DNA from: Endomicrobiia bacterium
GTDB lineage: Bacteria; Elusimicrobiota; Endomicrobiia; Endomicrobiales; Endomicrobiaceae
Direction of reading: 5' to 3'
Length of the DNA stretch: 5,226 nucleotides
Assembly: GCA_009782015.1 (NCBI GenBank)
Contig: WQUP01000111.1
Location: forward strand, 1-5,226
The translations under genes were made by a program, and so were the position numbers. Position 1 is the first letter of the stretch. Each line of letters starts with the position of its first letter. Shown here piece after piece: positions 1 through 3,615 of the stretch. Below the pieces are notes generated by a model. The model ran no database searches, had not been told where the DNA came from, and saw only the letters and a program-made list of their open reading frames with translations.

Positions 1-1
1 A

Positions 2-235
2 GATAGCCTTACCTTTTTTACCATGATATATGATACTGCCGGCGGCACTATTACCGATGTTACTAGCCAATATGATACTACTTCAACTACATGGTCTATT
101 GAACCTGCAAATATGGCAACGCTAAGCGATGCTACCGGATCAACGACTAAAGTTACACCTAATCAGGCAGGACAATTTACATTGAATTGGAGATATAAAG
201 GTACATATGGTTCTCGTACTATAACAGTTTCATAA
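2..235 (+). CDS. C-terminal end of a secreted Ig-like domain protein (5' truncated by window)
   Basis: The frame is open from the first complete codon at position 2 to a TAA at 233-235, so the gene almost certainly begins upstream; the ATG at 23 has no convincing ribosome binding site and is probably internal. The visible 77 residues are rich in Thr, Ser and Gly, and the spacing TTW-S-I, then an Asp/Gly turn, then alternating hydrophobic residues ending in TITVS, is what a bacterial Ig-like (BIG/invasin-type) beta-sandwich looks like near its C-terminus. Such domains usually sit in exported surface or adhesion proteins. The following lipoprotein gene starts 46 bases after the stop and ends with a similar layout (TIW-T-V ... 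VKIS), so the two may be paralogues in one operon. The export signal is outside the window. Function is not identifiable from this fragment. Confidence 0.75.
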   Translation, partial: DSLTFFTMIYDTAGGTITDVTSQYDTTSTTWSIEPANMATLSDATGSTTKVTPNQAGQFTLNWRYKGTYGSRTITVS

Positions 236-281
236 AGCGTATAAAACTGTCAACCGCCGTTTATCTAAAAAAGGAAATATT

Positions 282-737
282 GTGAAAATGAAAAAAACTA
301 TATTTATATTTGCTTTATTGTTTGCCTGCAGTTTGGGCATTATATCTGGCTGCGGAGGCGGCGGAAGCAGCAATAATAACTCCGTTGTACAAAATACCGT
401 CAACGGTAAACAGTTGATGTTTACTCCTGCAAGCAACTATACAAATGTAAGTTCTGACAAAGAAGGACTTATTTTGAAAGCGGGGCAGACATATACGTTT
501 GAGGCTTATGTAATCGACACGACTTTGGTTAATCAGGTTAATAAGCAAATCGTCGGTTACGATTGTTCAAAAACAATCTGGACTGTAAAAGGCATCGGCA
601 ATTTCGGAACATCCGGACAAACATCAGCGCAAGGCAGCGATGTTACGGTTGTTATCACTGCCGCTTCAGGCACAACCGGCAGCCTTAAACTTGAACTTGA
701 CGGAATGATTTTATCTTTTCCGGTGAAAATCAGCTGA
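282..737 (+). CDS. Small Ig-like lipoprotein, probably outer-membrane anchored
   Basis: This 151-residue protein starts at GTG 282, chosen because AAGGAA at 271-276 sits about 6 bases before it; the in-frame ATG at 288 would be about 12 bases away. Residues 1-24 form a lipoprotein signal peptide: Lys at 2, 4 and 5, a hydrophobic core (residues 7-21), then the lipobox ISGC with the lipidated Cys at 24. Gly at +2 rather than Asp would normally direct the lipoprotein to the outer membrane. A flexible Gly/Ser/Asn linker (25-33) follows, then about 115 residues that read as one beta-sandwich: alternating hydrophobics, a TIWTV strand around 108-112 and a final strand ending in FPVKIS. No catalytic motif is visible. 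It is probably co-transcribed with the upstream Ig-like gene, since the 46-base gap shows no terminator. Specific function is unknown; structural or adhesive display at the surface is the reasonable guess. Confidence 0.85.
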   Translation: MKMKKTIFIFALLFACSLGIISGCGGGGSSNNNSVVQNTVNGKQLMFTPASNYTNVSSDKEGLILKAGQTYTFEAYVIDTTLVNQVNKQIVGYDCSKTIWTVKGIGNFGTSGQTSAQGSDVTVVITAASGTTGSLKLELDGMILSFPVKIS

Positions 738-747
738 TTCAAATGAC

Positions 748-779
748 GCTCATCCGCGGGCGCAAGCCCGTGGATGAGC
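748..779 (+). other. 14-bp stem-loop with GCAA (GNRA) tetraloop
   Basis: Positions 748-761 pair with 766-779 over 14 base pairs (13 Watson-Crick and one G-U at 756/771), closing the loop GCAA at 762-765. It begins 10 bases after the lipoprotein stop. No T-run follows directly; the nearest is T8 at 809-816, 30 bases further on. It is therefore not a textbook intrinsic terminator, although it could still stop transcription or protect the 3' end of the lipoprotein mRNA. The GC-rich palindrome is also the kind of sequence found as a REP-like interspersed repeat. The rest of this gap, to 850, holds the T-run and a ribosome binding site but no promoter I would call. Confidence 0.7.
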
Positions 780-850
780 TTAAAGTCAGGCGTTCTGTAA
801 TCTGTTTGTTTTTTTTCTTATTTTGTATTTGAAAAGGGGGCAGTGACAGT

Positions 851-1489
851 ATGATAAATACAATAAAGGAAAACGGCGCTTTACAGAACATAACCCGCCG
901 AGCCGTAAAAACGTATAAGAGAATGAAAAAAACTCTAATAGTTTTAATGTCAATAATCTTCATCCAAAACCAAGCGATATGCGCCCCGCTTGGTTTTGTT
1001 GATTTTGCATTGAAAAATCAACAAGTTTCCAGATCCATGTCGCTTGCAGGTACACCTATTATATATACTGTAAAAAATTCTTCCGCCGGACATGACGCGT
1101 CATTATTTAATGTAGCCGGAAGCGTCAGCCTTAAGGAACAGCCAAAGCAGTCCGATAAACCCGAAAGCGGCAGTTATGTCGATAAAGAGTCTTACCAAAG
1201 CGGCGGCTCCGGCGAAAGCGGTGCGTTCGGCATAGGGATTTCCGGAAGCGCAAGCATCAACAATGTGCACGGGGAAGCAAATGCGTACGTTAAAGATACC
1301 AATATGGAATCGGAAGAAGATTTGAAACTTAAATCTTCGGAAAACAGCAAAGTGACAGCCGGCACAGGCAGCGCGGCATTAGCGCTTAGCAGCGAAGGGA
1401 CAGGCTCGGCAATAGCGGGGGCGGCCGGCGTAAATCTTACAGATATAATGCAAAATGAGCAGATGCATATTTACTCAAAAAGATTGTAA
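851..1489 (+). CDS. Small secreted Gly/Ser/Ala-rich protein with adhesin-passenger-like repeats
   Basis: The protein is 212 residues from ATG 851, which has a GGGGG purine run at 836-840 about 10 bases upstream. A second start at 923 (Met25) would give a standard signal peptide (MKKTLIVLMSIIF, cleavage near QAICA), but its only purine run abuts the ATG, so 851 with a 24-residue basic extension is slightly preferred. The exported part is low in complexity. Around residues 125-212 it shows a pattern seen in large beta-helical adhesin and autotransporter passengers: a small-residue run with an Asn (GIGISGSASIN), an AYVKD turn, a charged strand (SEEDLKLKSSENSKV), Ala/Gly/Ser strands, then a second GAAGVNL run and a partial HIYSK turn. 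The protein stops there, so it has about one and a half repeats and no beta-barrel translocator. It may be a remnant of a larger adhesin or a genuine small secreted protein. Its 3' end overlaps the convergent glycosyltransferase gene by 15 bp. Confidence 0.75.
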   Translation: MINTIKENGALQNITRRAVKTYKRMKKTLIVLMSIIFIQNQAICAPLGFVDFALKNQQVSRSMSLAGTPIIYTVKNSSAGHDASLFNVAGSVSLKEQPKQSDKPESGSYVDKESYQSGGSGESGAFGIGISGSASINNVHGEANAYVKDTNMESEEDLKLKSSENSKVTAGTGSAALALSSEGTGSAIAGAAGVNLTDIMQNEQMHIYSKRL

Positions 1490-3139
1490 ATTGCCGGTTG
1501 CTCTGCGCTGTTTTAATTCTTCGATCTGTTTGTCGAATTGTTCGGTAAATTTTACAAATTGTCCGTCAAATTCTTCCGGAGTTAAGTTCGTCGCTTTGCG
1601 CGCTATATCGTAATAATATTTTGTTTTTTCTTTATTGTTTGCTCTGACGCTTGCAAGATAATTTAGCAGATAAAGCTGCAAATCTTTTTTATTCCTTTTC
1701 AAATAATTAGCATAAACCGTATCCAAATACTTTGAAGCGTTTTCATAATCCTCCGTAAGCATGCACATTCTGCCTAGCGGATATAAGATTTCCGTGTTTT
1801 CATAATTTGATTCTTTGCCGTAATGTTTTGCATAGGCAAACGCTTTATCAAATTGATTGTTGTCCAGCAAGGTGTCTATATAATAAGCTATCGCATAAGC
1901 GCTGGATTCTGTGTTTTCGGAAATAATTCTTTCCGCAAAAGTCATCTGAGTTTTTAAATATGAAGAGCTTTTTAACGTAATTGCCGCTGATGCCGCGATC
2001 ACGCAGATTAATATTGCATATACGAACTTTCCGTATTTAGGCGTTTTTGTAAAATTTTTACAAAACGAAAATATGATAACCGAATATGCGAACAAAGGAA
2101 CATACATTCTGTTTCCGTGAAAGATGACTCTGCTTATTTTATTGTCTCCGGAAATAAAATTCGGAATAAGGATTATTATCGGCAGCAAAACATAAAATAA
2201 AATTTCTTTTGCGCCGGTTTTATCTTTTTTGTAAAAGGCCATAAACAGAGATATCAGAACGGAAATAACGCCCAGAATGAAGATTTTTGTTTCTTTATGT
2301 TCGGCCATAGGGCTTCTAAGAAAAAATACTGCGGATATATGGTCAAAGAAAGCGGCGATATTGAGCATATTGCCAAATTCAAACTGCAAACTGTAATTGG
2401 TGTCAAGCAAAATAGCACGCCTTGCCAAAAGAAAAACGCCCAGACACAGAGCCCATACAATGTAAACGTAAAATTTCAAGGGAATTTTAAAGGAACTTTT
2501 ATGCATTGCGTAATATAAAAATAATATAAACGGCACGGTGATTGCGGATTCTTTGGTAAAAAGGCAAAGTAATAAAAAAAGAATATGCGTTAAAAGAAAA
2601 ACGGGTTTTTGCGAACGCAGATATTCTATGAAAAAAATCAAACACAGCATGAAATATATGAAAAATAAAGAATCGTTTCTTCCCGGAATCCACGCGGCGG
2701 TTTGAACCGTTATGGGATAGACGGCAAATAAAACAGCCGCCAAAAAAGAAAGAGTTTTGCCTAAATTAAGATAGCGCCTGAAAAACAATAAAACAAGAAC
2801 CGAAGAAGCGCAATGGAGCAAAACGTTTGTAAAATGCGCAAACTTTTCCGATTCTCCCGCGATTTTGTGGTCCAATATAAAAGATATCGCAAGCATGGGC
2901 CTGTAATAACGAACGGTTAATTTTCCCCAAAAAACGTCGTTTTCAAACGCGTCTTTAAAAGCGGCCGGCGAATCATAGCTTTTTGCGCAGGAATGTATAA
3001 GTATTGTGTCGTCCAAATTGGAGAGCCCGTAATTTATGGTTTTAGCGTATATGGCGAAAGCGATAAGAGCCGCGAGCAAGTAAGGCATCAAAGGCGCAAT
3101 TTTGGCAAATAACCGGCTGAAAAGTTTTATGTTATCCAT
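1475..3139 (-). CDS. TMTC-like GT-C membrane glycosyltransferase with C-terminal TPR-like repeats
   Basis: Read from ATG 3139 the protein has 554 residues, with about 11 hydrophobic membrane segments between residues 19 and 389 and a soluble helical tail. It carries the motif order of the bacterial relatives of eukaryotic TMTC O-mannosyltransferases. These are LDD (42-44) in the first non-cytoplasmic loop, the acidic site expected in GT-C enzymes, then YYRPM (78-82), HFTNVLLH (102-109), WIPGRND (150-156), TKES (195-198), and NRMYVP (343-348), corresponding to the family's ERYLYLP-like motif. GT-C enzymes use a polyprenyl-phosphate sugar and act on the periplasmic side. Residues about 395-525 contain TPR-like helix pairs (DTLLDNNQFDKAFAYA; GRMCMLTEDYENASKYL) that may hold the acceptor. 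An upstream in-frame GTG at 3181 has no ribosome binding site and lies beyond the likely promoter, so it was not chosen. Neighbours are all secreted proteins, making protein glycosylation plausible; glycolipid or polymer substrates are not excluded. Confidence 0.85.
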   Translation of the reverse strand: MDNIKLFSRLFAKIAPLMPYLLAALIAFAIYAKTINYGLSNLDDTILIHSCAKSYDSPAAFKDAFENDVFWGKLTVRYYRPMLAISFILDHKIAGESEKFAHFTNVLLHCASSVLVLLFFRRYLNLGKTLSFLAAVLFAVYPITVQTAAWIPGRNDSLFFIYFMLCLIFFIEYLRSQKPVFLLTHILFLLLCLFTKESAITVPFILFLYYAMHKSSFKIPLKFYVYIVWALCLGVFLLARRAILLDTNYSLQFEFGNMLNIAAFFDHISAVFFLRSPMAEHKETKIFILGVISVLISLFMAFYKKDKTGAKEILFYVLLPIIILIPNFISGDNKISRVIFHGNRMYVPLFAYSVIIFSFCKNFTKTPKYGKFVYAILICVIAASAAITLKSSSYLKTQMTFAERIISENTESSAYAIAYYIDTLLDNNQFDKAFAYAKHYGKESNYENTEILYPLGRMCMLTEDYENASKYLDTVYANYLKRNKKDLQLYLLNYLASVRANNKEKTKYYYDIARKATNLTPEEFDGQFVKFTEQFDKQIEELKQRRATGNLQSF

Positions 3140-3148
3140 AGTCAGGGT

Positions 3149-3178
3149 ATTATAAATAAATGAAACGAAAAAGTACAA
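3149..3178 (-). promoter_or_regulatory. Probable promoter of the glycosyltransferase gene (nearly leaderless)
   Basis: On the minus strand a perfect -10 box TATAAT lies at 3154-3149, preceded after 18 bases by TTGTAC (3178-3173), which matches the -35 consensus only at TTG. Initiation about 7 bases downstream would fall near 3142, only a few bases before the ATG at 3139. No Shine-Dalgarno sequence precedes that ATG, which fits a leaderless or near-leaderless message. The weak -35 overlaps the 9-bp direct repeat that flanks the neighbouring MITE-like element. Confidence 0.5.
3169..3177. repeat. Left copy of 9-bp direct repeat AAAAGTACA (possible target-site duplication)
   Basis: AAAAGTACA occurs here and again at 3426-3434, flanking the inverted-repeat element. 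The right copy abuts the right inverted repeat exactly. The left copy is separated from the left inverted repeat by 6 bases, which include one unit of a tandem CACGA pair (3179-3183 and 3184-3188), so the match to a target duplication is suggestive but not flush. Confidence 0.45.
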
Positions 3179-3183
3179 CACGA

Positions 3184-3202
3184 CACGACAAACGCATGAA
3201 AA
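3184..3202 (+). repeat. Left terminal inverted repeat (19 bp)
   Basis: CACGACAAACGCATGAAAA is the reverse complement of 3407-3425 except at position 3187. The block 3188-3202 is a perfect 15-bp match. Confidence 0.75.
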
Positions 3203-3239
3203 CCTGTGAAGTAGTTATTTCCCTTCTGTGAAGGGGTGG

Positions 3240-3258
3240 CAGAAAACGAAGTTTTCTG
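3240..3258. repeat. 8-bp perfect hairpin inside the MITE-like element
   Basis: CAGAAAAC (3240-3247) pairs with GTTTTCTG (3251-3258) around a 3-base GAA loop. It sits between two GGGGTGG/GGGGTAG-like stretches (from 3233 and 3261) and is probably part of the element's conserved secondary structure. Confidence 0.7.
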
Positions 3259-3312
3259 ACGGGGTAGTCGTTGTTGCCATTGCTGCTTGAGAAACATCAA
3301 CCCCTCACCCTG

Positions 3313-3335
3313 CCCTCTCCCGCAAGGGGCGAGGG
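3313..3335. repeat. GC-rich imperfect hairpin core of the MITE-like element
   Basis: CCCTC (3313-3317) pairs with GAGGG (3331-3335), followed by one T/C mismatch and a 3-bp inner stem (3319-3321/3327-3329) closing a five-base GCAAG loop. A further CCCCTCACCC at 3301-3310 could pair alternatively with the same GAGGG. The strong C on one arm and G on the other stands out from the AT-rich flanks. Confidence 0.6.
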
Positions 3336-3406
3336 AACAACAAAAATCCCTAAAAGAGACCAGAGCCTCCATAGAGGGGAATTACGACATTATAGTCGAG
3401 ACATTT

Positions 3407-3425
3407 TTTTCATGCGTTTGTAGTG
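3407..3425 (-). repeat. Right terminal inverted repeat (19 bp)
   Basis: Read on the minus strand this is CACTACAAACGCATGAAAA, identical to the left end except for one base. It follows a short T-run (3404-3410) and abuts the right copy of the 9-bp direct repeat. Confidence 0.75.
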
Positions 3426-3434
3426 AAAAGTACA
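3426..3434. repeat. Right copy of 9-bp direct repeat AAAAGTACA
   Basis: An exact copy of 3169-3177, starting at the first base after the right inverted repeat. It lies 9 bases upstream of the -35 box of the adhesin-gene promoter. Confidence 0.45.
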
Positions 3435-3443
3435 CGCGTTGAA

Positions 3444-3472
3444 TTGACATATATAAATAAAAAAAATAAAAT
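3444..3472 (+). promoter_or_regulatory. Near-consensus sigma70 promoter for the Pmp-like gene
   Basis: A perfect -35 box TTGACA (3444-3449) is separated by 17 bases from TAAAAT (3467-3472), which matches the -10 consensus at five of six positions. The spacer is almost all A and T. Transcription is expected to start near 3479-3480 and give a leader of about 135 bases before the ATG at 3616. It starts just outside the MITE-like element. A weaker alternative -10 (TATTAT, 3584-3589) lies after the terminator but has no good -35. Confidence 0.7.
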
Positions 3473-3478
3473 CAGAAA

Positions 3479-3542
3479 GTAAACGGGAAGCAAATTTCTG
3501 CAGTGCGGCGCATTATGGCGGCGCATCCGTTTATGCGGTAAA
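3479..3542 (+). promoter_or_regulatory. Structured 5' leader with competing hairpins
   Basis: The leader begins with TAAACGG (3480-3486), complementary to CCGTTTA (3527-3533). That helix would enclose an imperfect hairpin, 3504-3507/3522-3525 plus 3509-3511/3518-3520 around a G-G mismatch and an ATTATG loop. An alternative stem, CGCAT (3522-3526) with ATGCG (3533-3537), cannot coexist with these. GCGGCGCAT occurs twice (3505-3513 and 3518-3526). Bases 3482-3486 and 3536-3539 can each also pair with part of the left arm of the downstream terminator (3552-3556 and 3551-3554). This resembles an attenuator or an unrecognised regulatory RNA. It matches no riboswitch class that I know, and the pairings were found by eye. 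Confidence 0.4.
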
Positions 3543-3584
3543 AAAACTAAACCGTTATTTCAAATTCCGGTTTTTTTATTTTTT
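3543..3584 (+). terminator. Intrinsic terminator between promoter and start codon of the Pmp-like gene
   Basis: AAACCG (3549-3554) pairs with CGGTTT (3568-3573) around a 13-base loop. With a CT bulge (3547-3548), the stem can extend by four A-T pairs. A T-rich tail of seven T, one A and six T runs from 3571 to 3584. The seven A at 3540-3546 give a matching T-run on the minus strand, so it may work in both directions. It ends 20 bases before the ribosome binding site at 3605-3610, which would make expression of the downstream gene depend on readthrough if transcription begins at the 3444-3472 promoter. Confidence 0.6.
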
Positions 3585-3615
3585 ATTATCACGATCAGGC
3601 TGAAAGGGAGAAAAA

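Larger units (their letters stand above)
3184..3425. mobile_element. MITE-like non-autonomous element, ~242 bp
   Basis: The element is bounded by 19-bp terminal inverted repeats (3184-3202 and 3407-3425) that match at 18 positions, 15 of them in one unbroken run, and is flanked by a near-adjacent 9-bp direct repeat. It encodes no plausible protein. Inside are several stem-loops: 3221-3225/3231-3235, 3240-3247/3251-3258 and 3313-3321/3327-3335, plus a GC-rich core (about 3301-3335) unlike the AT-rich surroundings. When translated, that core gives the peptide LAPCGRGQGEG, which I recall as typical of spurious ORFs made by interspersed intergenic repeats in many bacteria. Short length, inverted ends, hairpins and absence of a transposase together fit a miniature inverted-repeat element mobilised in trans. 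The cognate transposase family cannot be named. It lies between, and just upstream of, two divergent promoters. Confidence 0.65.

Noticed and set aside
230..436. 68-residue minus-strand open frame with a Leu/Pro run
   Set aside because: It is the complement of the lipoprotein signal peptide and Gly/Ser linker codons; no ribosome binding site.
864..874. Second purine-rich site (AAAGGAAAA) inside the 851 gene as an RBS for a later start
   Set aside because: The next in-frame ATG (923) is about 50 bases further on, so it cannot serve as its ribosome binding site.
792..889. 9-bp inverted repeat GTTCTGTAA (792-800) / TTACAGAAC (881-889)
   Set aside because: The arms are 80 bases apart, with one inside a coding region; no supporting structure, so probably chance.
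895..922. Twin-arginine export motif (TRRAVK) before the signal peptide at 923
   Set aside because: The arginine pair is more than ten residues from the hydrophobic core with several charges between, unlike a Tat signal. Sec export fits better.
3140..3181. Upstream GTG start giving a 14-residue longer glycosyltransferase
   Set aside because: No Shine-Dalgarno sequence precedes it, and the perfect TATAAT at 3154-3149 lies downstream of it. The extension remains formally possible.
3142..3372. 76-residue open frame on the minus strand
   Set aside because: It runs through the MITE-like element and owes its middle (LAPCGRGQGEG) to the GC-rich hairpin core. It has no ribosome binding site and no coherent protein character.
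3505..3526. Two GCGGCGCAT direct repeats considered as an operator or the start of a repeat array
   Set aside because: There are only two copies, 13 bases apart, and they are explained at least as well by the leader hairpins. No CRISPR-like array or regular spacing occurs anywhere in the window.
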